In this document: in pieces, positions 1 through 11,300 of the stretch
How the letters are laid out: each line of letters starts with the position of its first letter
Numbering within the stretch: the stretch's first letter is position 1
From: Hippophae tibetana
Lineage: Eukaryota > Streptophyta > Magnoliopsida > Rosales > Elaeagnaceae
Direction: 5' to 3'
Assembly: GCA_037013495.1 (NCBI GenBank)
Contig: JAZDXN010000013.1
Coordinates: forward strand, 1,922,001 to 1,986,000
Length of the DNA stretch: 64,000 bases
Position numbers and translations under genes: made by a program
Notes under the pieces: model-generated
Databases searched by the model: none
What the model saw: the letters and a program-made list of their open reading frames with translations, nothing else
What the model was told of the DNA's origin: nothing

Positions 1-238
1 TATCTTCGAAACAAGCTTCTAGAAATTAGTTACTTGTTATTGAAGGGGTTTTCCTATTTACAGTTGCTTCCAAAATAACGAAGAGGTCTCATTTCATATG
101 CTACTTTTTTGATGAGAGCTAATTAATCTATGCATAATTTAACGATGCAAAGTGTCAGACACACGCTCCTGCGTATCTTCCTTCAATGGCAAGGTACGTG
201 ATCGGTTAACCACGAAACATTAAATACTTACATCCACA
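1..238 (+). repeat. Partial satellite unit at the left edge
   Basis: This is the last 238 bp of a unit, starting near TATCTTCGAAAC and ending just before the first anchor. It carries the landmarks of the rear third: the HindIII-type hexamer AAGCTT, the palindromes TTCTAGAA (17-24), TATGCATA (129-136) and GGTTAACC (204-211), and the 'beta' flank (AAAGTGTCAG with AATGGCAAGG). The tract CTATTTACAG near 51 is otherwise seen only before units 10, 16 and 19, which are also A units. The array therefore continues to the left. Confidence 0.95.
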
Positions 239-1339
239 TTGCTTCTATGTATAATATTTTGTCACTTATGTTTTATCTTACACTTTCTAGCGACCAAGAT
301 ATATTTACTCGTCATTGTGGCAAACCTATCTACACAAAATCATTTTGCAGTTAGACATATTGATGGAGCATTCTATAACTTGGAACCTGTAGTTTTGATA
401 CCTCAATGTACTTCAATTATGGTCAAACTCATGATTGCATGTCAAAGCGGAGAGGGACTTCGTTGTAGAATCCTAGGTTTAGAAACACCTTATCCTTTTG
501 CACACAACCGTGTTCAATTTCATCAAGAATAGATTCATCTTCTTTTGGTCCTTGAAACTCAACAAGCCATATAGGAGAAGAAATGGTTGGAATGCATTAA
601 GCAAGTTTTTTTGGTAACTTGAGAATTTTATATTTGGGTTTTTAGTCGATTTCGCTATGTGAAGTTTGAAGTAATCTTTACAAACGGTACTTTCTTTGTA
701 TCATTAGTAAAAGAAATATCTTCGAAAAAAGCTTCTAGAAATTAGTTACTTGTTATTGAAGGGGGTTTTCCTAGTTACAGTTGCTTCCAAAATAACGAAG
801 AGGTCTCATTTCATATGCTACTTTTTTGATGAGAGCTAATTAATCTATGCATAATTTAACGATGCAAAGTGTCAGACACACGCTAGTGCGTATCTTCCTT
901 CAATGGCAAGGTATGTGATCGGTTAACCACGAAACATTAAATACTTACATCCACATTGCTTCTATGTATAATATTTTGTCACTTATGTTTTATCTTACCC
1001 TTTCTAGCGAACAAGATATATTTGCTCGTCATTGTGGCAAACCTATCTAAACAAAATCATTTTGCAGTTAGACATATTGATGGAGCATTCTATAACTTCG
1101 AAACTGTAGTTTTGATACCTCAATGTACTTCAATTATGGTTAAACTCATGATTGCATGTCAAAGCGGAGAGGGACTTCGTTGTAGATTCCTAGGTTTAGA
1201 AACACCTTATCCTTTTGCACACAACCGTGTTCAATTTCATCAAGAATAGATTCATCTTCTTCTGGTCCTTGAAACTCAACATGCCATATAGGAGATGAAA
1301 AGGTTGGAATGCATTAAGCAAGTTTTTTTGGTAACTTGA

Positions 1340-1555
1340 GTGTTTTATATTTGGGTTTTTAGTCGATTTCTCTTTGTGAAGTATGAAGTAATCTTTACAA
1401 ACGGTACTTTCTTTGTATCATTAGTGAAAGAAATATCTTGGAAACAAGCTTCTAGCAATTACTTACTTGTTATTGAAGGGGTTTTCCTCATTACAGTTGG
1501 TTCCAAAATAAAGAAGAGGTCTCATTTCATATGCTACTTTTTTGATGAGAGCTAA
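1340..1555 (+). other. Second segment of the decayed frame, open in unit 2
   Basis: In unit 2 the stop at codon 169 is TAC instead of TAG, so the shared frame is open for 71 codons from GTG 1340, just after the in-frame TGA at 1337, to the TAA after ...YFFDES. The product would read VKYEVIFTNGTFFVSLVKE in its first half and LLVIEGVFLITVGSK in its second, hydrophobic and strand-like. No ATG lies near the start and there is no promoter or ribosome-binding context. It matters as evidence that the coding-like character of the unit extends well past the 97-codon segment. It is unlikely to be translated. Confidence 0.2.
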
Positions 1556-1671
1556 TTAATCTATGCATAATTTAACGATGCAAACTGTCGGACACACGCT
1601 CCTGCGTATCTTCCTTCAATGGCAAGGTATGTGATCGGTTAACCACCAAACATTAAATACTTACATCTACA

Positions 1672-2271
1672 TTGCTTCTAGGTATAATATTTTGTCACTT
1701 ATGTTTTATCTTACACTTTCTAGCGACCAAGATATATTTGGTCGTCATTGTGGAAAACCTATCTAAACAAAATCATTTTGCAGTTAGACATATTGATGGA
1801 GCATTCTATAACTTGGAACCTGTAGTTTTGATACCTCAATGTACTTCAATTATGGTCAAACTCATGATTGCATGTCAAAGCGGAGAGGCACTTCGTTGTA
1901 GATTCCTAGGTTTAGAAACACCTTATCCTTTTGCACACAACCGTGTTCAATTTCATCAAGAATAGATTCATCTTCTTCTGGTCCTTGAAACTCAACAGGC
2001 CATAAAACAGATGAAAATGTTGGAATGCATTAAGCAAGTTTTTTTGGTAACTTGAGCATTTTATATTTGGGTTTTTAGTCAATTTCGCTATGTGAAGTTT
2101 GAAGTAATCTTTACAAACGGTACTTTCTTTGTATCATTAGTAAAAGAAATATCTTCGAAACAAGCTTCTAGAAATTAGTTGCTTGTTATTGAAGGGGTTT
2201 TCCTAATTACAGTTGGTTCCAAAATAACGAAGAGGTCTCATTTCATATGCTACTTTTTTGATGAGAGCTAA
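1672..2271 (+). pseudogene. Decayed coding frame shared by all units (representative copy)
   Basis: The frame starting at TTG 1672 is open for 97 codons to TAG 1963, then continues in the same frame with TGA at codon 128 (2053), TAG at codon 169 (2176) and TAA at codon 200 (2269). Three internal stops in 199 codons compares with about 15 expected at 34% G+C. Residues 1-30 are strongly hydrophobic (LLGIIFCHLCFILHFL...), like a signal or membrane segment. Residues 33-50 are polar and aromatic (QNHFAVRHIDGAFYNLEP). Codons 98-127 read as a charged helix-like stretch containing ETQQAIK. The first ATG is codon 61, so a conventional start would give 37 residues. Other units lose individual stops: codon 169 is sense in units 2, 16, 17, 60 and 71-73, and codon 128 is TGT in unit 87. 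I recognise no family with confidence. It is probably a relic of a gene or transposon frame captured in the satellite. A chance open frame is the alternative. Confidence 0.4.
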
Positions 2272-2387
2272 TTAATCTATGCATAATTTAACGATGCAAA
2301 CTGTCGGACACACGCTCCTGCGTATCTTCCTTCAATGAAAAAGTACGTGATCGGTTAACCACCAAACATTAAATACTTACATCTACA
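1672..2387 (+). repeat. Representative satellite unit (unit 3, family C)
   Basis: This 716-bp unit serves as a coordinate model; +1 is the T of TTGCTTCTA. The TTG-initiated open frame covers +1 to +294. Family-diagnostic bases cluster at +10 (T or G), +23 (G or C), +44 to +85, +112 to +116, +138 to +151, +211 to +235, +325 to +345, +398 to +430 and +621 to +690. The stretch +151 to +189 shows only isolated single-copy changes. The rear part has TTCGAA, AAGCTT and TTCTAGAA near +484 to +503, then TATGCATA near +608 and GGTTAACC near +682. I counted 244 G+C and 15 CpG. No internal tandem sub-repeat is obvious. Its own rear flank (2300-2387) is pure alpha (AAACTGTCGG then AATGAAAAAG). The flank just upstream of it, in unit 2 (about 1578-1671), mixes the two haplotypes. 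Confidence 0.95.
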
Positions 2388-5300
2388 TTGCTTCTAGGTA
2401 TAATATTTTGTCACTTATGTTTTATCTTACACTTTCTAGCGACCAAGATATATTTGGTCGTCAATGTGGAAAACCTATCTAAACAAAATCATTTTGCAGT
2501 TAGTCATATTGATGGAGCATTCTATAACTTGGAACCTGTAGTTTTGATACCTCAATGTACTTCAATTATGGTCAAACTCATGATTGCATGTCAAAGCGGA
2601 GAGGCACTTCGTTGTAGATTCCTAGGTTTAGAAACACCTTATCCTTTTGCACACAACCGTGTTCAATTTCATCAAGAATAGATTCATCTTCTTCTGGTCC
2701 TTGAAACTCAACAGGCCATAAAACAGATGAAAATGTTGGAATGCATTAAGCAAGTTTTTTTGGTAACTTGAGCATTTTATATTTGGGTTTTTAGTCAATT
2801 TCGCTATGTGAAGTTTGAAGTAATCTTTACAAACGGTACTTTCTTTGTATCATTAGTAAAAGAAATATCTTCGAAACAAGCTTCTAGAAATTAGTTGCTT
2901 GTTATTGAAGGGGTTTTCCTAATTACAGTTGGTTCCAAAATAACGAAGAGGTCTCATTTCATATGCTACTTTTTTGATGAGAGCTAATTAATCTATGCAT
3001 AATTTAACGATGCAAACTGTCGGACACACGCTCCTGCGTATCTTCCTTCAATGAAAAAGTACGTGATCGGTTAACCACCAAACATTAAATACTTACATCC
3101 ACATTGCTTCTAGGTATAATATTTTCTCACTTATGTTTTATCTTACACTTTCTAGCGACCAAGATATATTTGCTCGTCATTGTGGAAAACCTATCTAAAC
3201 AAAATCATTTTGCAGTTAGACATATTGATGGAGCATTCAATAACTTGGAACCTGTAGTTTTGATACCTCAATGTACTTCAATTATGGTCAAACTCATGAT
3301 TGCATGTCAAAGCGTAGAGGGACTTCGTTGTAGAATCCTAGGTTTAGAAACACCTTATCCTTTTGCACACAACCGTGTTCAATTTCATCAAGAATAGATT
3401 CATCTTCTTCTTTTCCTTGAAACTCAACAAGCCATATAGGAGAAGAAAAGGTTGGAATGCATTAAGCAAGTTTTTTTTGGTAACTTGAGCATTTTATATT
3501 TAGGTTTTTAGTCGATTTCTCTATGTGAAGTTTGAAGTAATATTTACAAACGGTACTTTCTTTGTATCATTAGTAAAAGAAATATCTTCGAAACAAGCTT
3601 CTAGCAATTAGTTACTTGTTATTGAAGGGGTTTTCCTAATTACAGTTGGTTCCAAAAAAACGAAGAGGTCTCATTTCATATGCTACTTTTTTGATGAGAG
3701 CTAATTAATCTATGCATAATTTAACGATGCAAACTGTCGGACACACGCTCCTGCGTATCTTCCTTCAATGAAAAAGTACGTGATCGGTTAACCACCAAAC
3801 ATTAAATACTTACATCTACATTGCTTCTAGGTATAATATTTTGTCACTTATGTTTTATCTTACACTTTCTAGCCACCAAGATATATTTGGTCGTCATTGT
3901 GGAAAACCTATCTAAACAAAATCATTTTGCAGTTAGACATATTGATGGAGCATTCTATAACTTGGAACCTGTAGTTTTGATACCTCAATGTACTTCAATT
4001 ATGGTCAAACTCATGATTGCATGTCAAAGCGGAGAGGCACTTCGTTGTAGATTCCTAGGTTTAGAAACACCTTATCCTTTTGCACACAACCGTGTTCAAT
4101 TTCATCAAGAATAGATTCATCTTCTTCTGGTCCTTGAAACTCAACAGGCCATAAAACAGATGAAAATGTTGGAATGCATTAAGCAAGTTTTTTTGGTAAC
4201 TTGAGCATTTTATATTTGGGTTTTTAGTCAATTTCGCTATGTGAAGTTTGAAGTAATCTTTACAAACGGTACTTTCTTTGTATCATTAGTAAAAGAAATA
4301 TCTTCGAAACAAGCTTCTAGAAATTAGTTGCTTGTTATTGAAGGGGTTTTCCTAATTACAGTTGGTTCCAAAATAACGAAGAGGTCTCATTTCATATGCT
4401 ACTTTTTTGATGAGAGCTAATTAATCTATGCATAATTTAACGATGCAAACTGTCGGACACACGCTCCTGCGTATCTTCCTTCAATGAAAAAGTACGTGAT
4501 CGGTTAACCACCAAACATTAAATACTTACATCTACATTGCTTCTAGGTATAATATTTTGTCACTTATGTTTTATCTTACACTTTCTAGCGACCAAGATAT
4601 ATTTGGTCGTCATTGTGGAAAACCTATCTAAACAAAATCATTTTGCAGTTAGACATATTGATGGAGCATTCTATAACTTGGAACCTGTAGTTTTGATACC
4701 TCAATGTACTTCAATTATGGTCAAACTCATGATTGCATGTCAAAGCGGAGAGGCACTTCGTTGTAGATTCCTAGGTTTAGAAACACCTTATCCTTTTGCA
4801 CACAACCGTGTTCAATTTCATCAAGAATAGATTCATCTTCTTCTGGTCCTTGAAACTCAACAGGCCATAAAACAGATGAAAATGTTGGAATGCATTAAGC
4901 AAGTTTTTTTGGTAACTTGAGCATTTTATATTTGGGTTTTTAGTCAATTTCGCTATGTGAAGTTTGAAGTAATCTTTACAAACGGTACTTTCTTTGTATC
5001 ATTAGTAAAAGAAATATCTTCGAAACAAGCTTCTAGAAATTAGTTGCTTGTTATTGAAGGGGTTTTCCTAATTACAGTTGGTTCCAAAATAACGAAGAGG
5101 TCTCATTTCATATGCTACTTTTTTGATGAGAGCTAATTAATCTATGCATAATTTAACGATGCAAACTGTCGGACACACGCTCCTGCGTATCTTCCTTCAA
5201 TGAAAAAGTACGTGATCGGTTAACCACCAAACATTAAATACTTACATCCACATTGCTTCTATGTATAATATTTTCTCACTTATGTTTTATCTTACACTTT

Positions 5301-8300
5301 CTAGCGACCAAGATATATTTACTCGTCATTGTGGCAAACCTATCAAAACAAAATCATTTTGCAGTTAGATATATTGATGGAGCATTCTATAACTTGGAAC
5401 CTGTAGTTTTGATACCTCAATGTACTTCAATTATGGTCAAACTCATGATTGCATGTCAAAGTGGAGAGGGACTTCGTTGTAGAATCCTAGGTTTAGAAAC
5501 ACCTTATCCTTTTGCACACAACCGTGTTCAATTTCATCAAGAATAGATTCATCTTCTTCTGGTCCTTGAAACTCAACAAGCCATATAGGAGAAGAAATGG
5601 TTGGAATGCATTAAGCAAGTTTTTTTGGTAACTTGAGCATTTTATATTTGGGTTTTTAGTCGATTTCGCTATGTCAAGTTTGAAGTAATCTTTACAAACG
5701 GTACTTTCTTTGTATCATTAGTAAAAGAAATATCTTCGAAACAAGCTTCTAGAAATTAGTTACTTGTTATTGAAGGGGTTTTCCTAATTACAGTTGGTTC
5801 CAAAAAAACGAAGAGGTCTCATTTCATATGCTACTTTTTTGATGAGAGCTAATTAATCTATGCATAATTTAACGATGCAAACTGTCGGACACACGCTACT
5901 GCGTATCTTCCTTCAATGAAAAAGTACGTGATCGGTTAACCACCAAACATTAAATACTTACATCCACATTGCTTCTAGGTATAATATTTTGTCACTTATG
6001 TTTTATCTTACACTTTCTAGCGACCAAGATATATTTGCTCGTCATTGTGGCAAACCTATCTAAACAAAATCATTTTGCAGTTAGACATATTGATGGAGCA
6101 TTCTATAACTTGGAACCTGTAGTTTTGATACCTCAATGTACTTCAATTATGGTCAAACTCATGATTGCATGTCAAAGCGGAGAGGCACTTCGTTGTAGAT
6201 TCCTAGGTTTAGAAACACCTTATCCTTTTGCACACAACCGTGTTCAATTTCATTAAAAATAGATTCATCTTCTTCTAGTCCTTGAAACTCAACAAGCGAT
6301 AAAGGAGATGAAAAGGTTGGAATGCATTAAGCAAATTTTTTTGGTAACTTGAGCATTTTATATTTGGATTTTTAGATGATTTCTCTATGTGAAGTTTGAA
6401 ATAATCTTTACAAACGGTACTTTCTTTGTATCATTAGTAAAAGAAATATCTTCGAAACAAGCTTCTAGAAATTAGTTACTTGTTATTGAAGGGGTTTTCC
6501 TATTTACAGTTGCTTCCAAAATAACGAAGAGGTCTCATTTCATATGCTACTTTTTTGATGAGAGCTAAATAATCTATGCATAATTTAACGATGCAAAGTG
6601 TCAGACACACGCTCCTGCGTATCTTCCTTCAATGGCAAGGTACGTGATCGGTTAACCACGAAACATTAAATACTTACATCCACATTGCTTCTATGTATAA
6701 TATTTTGTCACTTATGTTTTATCTTACACTTTCTAGCGACCAAGATATATTTACTCGTCATTGTGGCAAACCTATCTACACAAAATCATTTTGCAGTTAG
6801 ACATATTGATGGAGCATTCTATAACTTGGAACCTGTAGTTTTGATACCTCAATGTACTTCAATTATGGTCAAACTCATGATTGCATGTCAAAGCGGAGAG
6901 GGACTTCGTTGTAGAATCCTAGGTTTAGAAACACCTTATCCTTTTGCACACAACCGTGTTCAATTTCATCAAGAATAGATTCATCTTCTTTTGGTCCTTG
7001 AAACTCAACAAGCCATATAGGAGAAGAAATGGTTGGAATGCATTAAGCAAGTTTTTTTGGTAACTTGAGAATTTTATATTTGGGTTTTTAGTCGATTTCG
7101 CTATGTGAAGTTTGAAGTAATCTTTACAAACGGTACTTTCTTTGTATCATTAGTAAAAGAAATATCTTCGAAAAAAGCTTCTAGAAATTAGTTACTTGTT
7201 ATTGAAGGGGTTTTCCTAGTTACAGTTGCTTCCAAAATAACGAAGAGGTCTCATTTCATATGCTACTTTTTTGATGAGAGCTAATTAATCTATGCATAAT
7301 TTAACGATGCAAAGTGTCAGACACACGCTAGTGCGTATCTTCCTTCAATGGCAAGGTATGTGATCGGTTAACCACGAAACATTAAATACTTACATCCACA
7401 TTGCTTCTATGTATAATATTTTGTCACTTATGTTTTATCTTACCCTTTCTAGCGAACAAGATATATTTGCTCGTCATTGTGGCAAACCTATCTAAACAAA
7501 ATCATTTTGCAGTTAGACATATTGATGGAGCATTCTATAACTTGGAACCTGTAGTTTTGATACCTCAATGTACTTCAATTATGGTCAAACTCATGATTGC
7601 ATGTCAAAGCGGAGAGGCACTTCGTTGTAGATTCCTAGGTTTAGAAACACCTTATCCTTTTGCACACAACCGTGTTCAATTTCATCAAGAATAGATTCAT
7701 CTTCTTCTGGTCCTTGAAACTCAACAGGCCATAAAACAGATGAAAATGTTGGAATGCATTAAGCAAGTTTTTTTGGTAACTTGAGCATTTTATATTTGGG
7801 TTTTTAGTCAATTTCGCTATGTGAAGTTTGAAGTAATCTTTACAAACGGTACTTTCTTTGTATCATTAGTAAAAGAAATATCTTCGAAACAAGCTTCTAG
7901 AAATTAGTTGCTTGTTATTGAAGGGGTTTTCCTAATTACAGTTGGTTCCAAAATAACGAAGAGGTCTCATTTCATATGCTACTTTTTTGATGAGAGCTAA
8001 TTAATCTATGCATAATTTAACGATGCAAACTGTCGGACACACGCTCCTGCGTATCTTCCTTCAATGAAAAAGTACGTGATCGGTTAACCACCAAACATTA
8101 AATACTTACATCTACATTGCTTCTAGGTATAATATTTTGTCACTTATGTTTCATCTTACACTTTCTAGCGACCAAGATATATTTGGTCGTCATTGTGGAA
8201 AACCTATCTAAACAAAATCATTTTGCAGTTAGTCATATTGATGGAGCATTCTATAACTTGGAACCTGTAGTTTTGATACCTCAATGTACTTCAATTATGG

Positions 8301-11300
8301 TCAAACTCATGATTGCATGTCAAAGCGGAGAGGCACTTCGTTGTAGATTCCTAGGTTTAGAAACACCTTATCCTTTTGCACACAACCGTGTTCAATTTCA
8401 TCAAGAATAGATTCATCTTCTTCTGGTCCTTGAAACTCAACAGGCCATAAAACAGATGAAAATGTTGGAATGCATTAAGCAAGTTTTTTTGGTAACTTGA
8501 GCATTTTATATTTGGGTTTTTAGTCAATTTCGCTATGTGAAGTTTGAAGTAATCTTTACAAACGGTACTTTCTTTGTATCATTAGTAAAAGAAATATCTT
8601 CGAAACAAGCTTCTAGAAATTAGTTGCTTGTTATTGAAGGGGTTTTCCTAATTACAGTTGGTTCCAAAATAACGAAGAGGTCTCATTTCATATGCTACTT
8701 TTTTGATGAGAGCTAATTAATCTATGCATAATTTAACGATGCAAACTGTCGGACACACGCTCCTGCGTATCTTCCTTCAATGAAAAAGTACGTGATCGGT
8801 TAACCACCAAACATTAAATACTTACATCCACATTGCTTCTATGTATAATATTTTCTCACTTATGTTTTATCTTACACTTTCTAGCGACCAAGATATATTT
8901 GCTCGTCATTGTGGCAAACCTATCTAAACAAAATCATTTTGCAGTTAGACATATTGATGGAGCATTCTATAACTTGGAACCTGTAGTTTTGATACCTCAA
9001 TGTACTTCAATTATGGTCAAACTCATGATTGCATGTCAAAGCGGAGAGGCACTTCGTTGTAGATTCCTAGGTTTAGAAACACCTTATCCTTTTGCACACA
9101 ACCGTGTTCAATTTCATCAAGAATAGATTCATCTTCTTCTGGTCCTTGAAACTCAACAGGCCATAAAACAGATGAAAATGTTGGAATGCATTAAGCAAGT
9201 TTTTTTGGTAACTTGAGCATTTTATATTTGGGTTTTTAGTCAATTTCGCTATGTGAAGTTTGAAGTAATCTTTACAAACGGTACTTTCTTTGTATCATTA
9301 GTAAAAGAAATATCTTCGAAACAAGCTTCTAGAAATTAGTTGCTTGTTATTGAAGGGGTTTTCCTAATTACAGTTGGTTCCAAAATAACGAAGAGGTCTC
9401 ATTTCATATGCTACTTTTTTGATGAGAGCTAATTAATCTATGCATAATTTAACGATGCAAACTGTCGGACACACGCTCCTGCGTATCTTCCTTCAATGAA
9501 AAAGTACGTGATCGGTTAACAACCAAACATTAAATACTTACATCCACATTGCTTCTAGGTATAATATTTTCTCACTTATGTTTTATCTTACACTTTCTAG
9601 CGACCAAGATATATTTGCTCGTCATTGTGGCAAACCTATCTAAACAAAATCATTTTGCAGTTAGACATATTGATGGAGCATTCAATAACTTGGAACCTGT
9701 AGTTTTGATACCTCAATGTACTTCAATTATGGTCAAACTAATGATTGCATGTCAAAGCGTAGAGGGACTTCGTTGTAGAATCCTAGGTTTAGAAACACCT
9801 TATCCTTTTGCACACAACCGTGTTCAATTTCATCAAGAATAGATTCATCTTCTTCTGGTCCTTGAAACTCAACAAGCCATATAGGAGAAGAAATGGTTGG
9901 AATGCATTAAGCAAGTTTTTTTGGTAACTTGAGCATTTTATATTTGGGTTTTTAGTCGATTTCGCTATGTGAAGTTTGAAGTAATCTTTACAAACGGTAC
10001 TTTCTTTGTATCATTAGTAAAAGAAATATCTTCGAAACAAGCTTCTAGAAATTAGTTACTTGTTATTGAAGGGGTTTTCCTAATTACAGTTGGTTCCAAA
10101 AAAACGAAGAGGTCTCATTTCATATGCTACTTTTTTGATGAGAGCTAATTAATCTATGCATAATTTAACGATGCAAACTGTCGGACACACGCTACTGCGT
10201 ATCTTCCTTCAATGAAAAAGTACGTGATCGGTTAACCACCAAACATTAAATACTTACATCCACATTGCTTCTAGGTATAATATTTTGTCACTTATGTTTT
10301 ATCTTACACTTTCTAGCGACCAAGATATATTTGCTCGTCATTGTGGCAAACCTATCTAAACAAAATCATTTTGCAGTTAGACATATTGATGGAGCATTCT
10401 ATAACTTGGAACCTGTAGTTTTGATACCTCAATGTACTTCAATTATGGTCAAACTCATGATTGCATGTCAAAGCGGAGAGGCACTTCGTTGTAGATTCCT
10501 AGGTTTAGAAACACCTTATCCTTTTGCACACAATCGTGTTCAATTTCATTAAAAATAGATTCATCTTCTTCTAGTCCTTGAAACTCAACAAGCGATAAAG
10601 GAGATGAAAAGGTTGGAATGCATTAAGCAAATTTTTTTGGTAACTTGAGCATTTTATATTTGGATTTTTAGATGATTTCTCTATGTGAAGTTTGAAATAA
10701 TCTTTACAAACGGTACTTTCTTTGTATCATTAGTAAAAGAAATATCTTCGAAACAAGCTTCTAGAAATTAGTTACTTGTTATTGAAGGGGTTTTCCTATT
10801 TACAGTTGCTTCCAAAATAACGAAGAGGTCTCATTTCATATGCTACTTTTTTGATGAGAGCTAATTAATCTATGCATAATTTAACGATGCAAAGTGTCAG
10901 ACACACGCTCCTGCGTATCTTCCTTCAATGGCAAGGTACGTGATCGGTTAACCACGAAACATTAAATACTTACATCCACATTGCTTCTATCTATAATATT
11001 TTGTCACTTATGTTTTATCTTACACTTTCTAGCGACCAAGATATATTTACTCGTCATTGTGGCAAACCTATCTACACAAAATCATTTTGCAGTTAGACAT
11101 ATTGATGGAGCATTCTATAACTTGGAACCTGTAGTTTTGATACCTCAATGTACTTCAATTATGGTCAAACTCATGATTGCATGTCAAAGCGGAGAGGGAC
11201 TTCGTTGTAGAATCCTAGGTTTAGAAACACCTTATCCTTTTGCACACAACCGTGTTCAATTTCATCAAGAATAGATTCATCTTCTTCTGGTCCTTGAAAC

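Noticed and set aside
239..532. Calling each 97-codon frame a gene (89 tandem genes).
   Set aside because: TTG start, first ATG at codon 61, mostly replacement variation, premature stops or lost starts in several units, and no flanking gene signals.
1704..2080. Possible ancient internal duplication at about 355 bp (TTTTATCTT...TTTCTAG against TTTTATATT...TTTTTAG, 15 of 21 positions).
   Set aside because: The similarity does not extend beyond short T-rich stretches, and neighbouring matches need different offsets (about 361-372). It looks like base-composition chance.
2155..2172. CENP-B-box-like sequence CTTCGAAACAAGCTTC in each unit.
   Set aside because: It fits TTCGnnnnAnnC but lacks the final GGG of the 17-bp box, so three of the nine essential bases are missing. 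A second partial match, CTTCGTTGTAGATTCC, is poorer. Not enough to call a CENP-B site.
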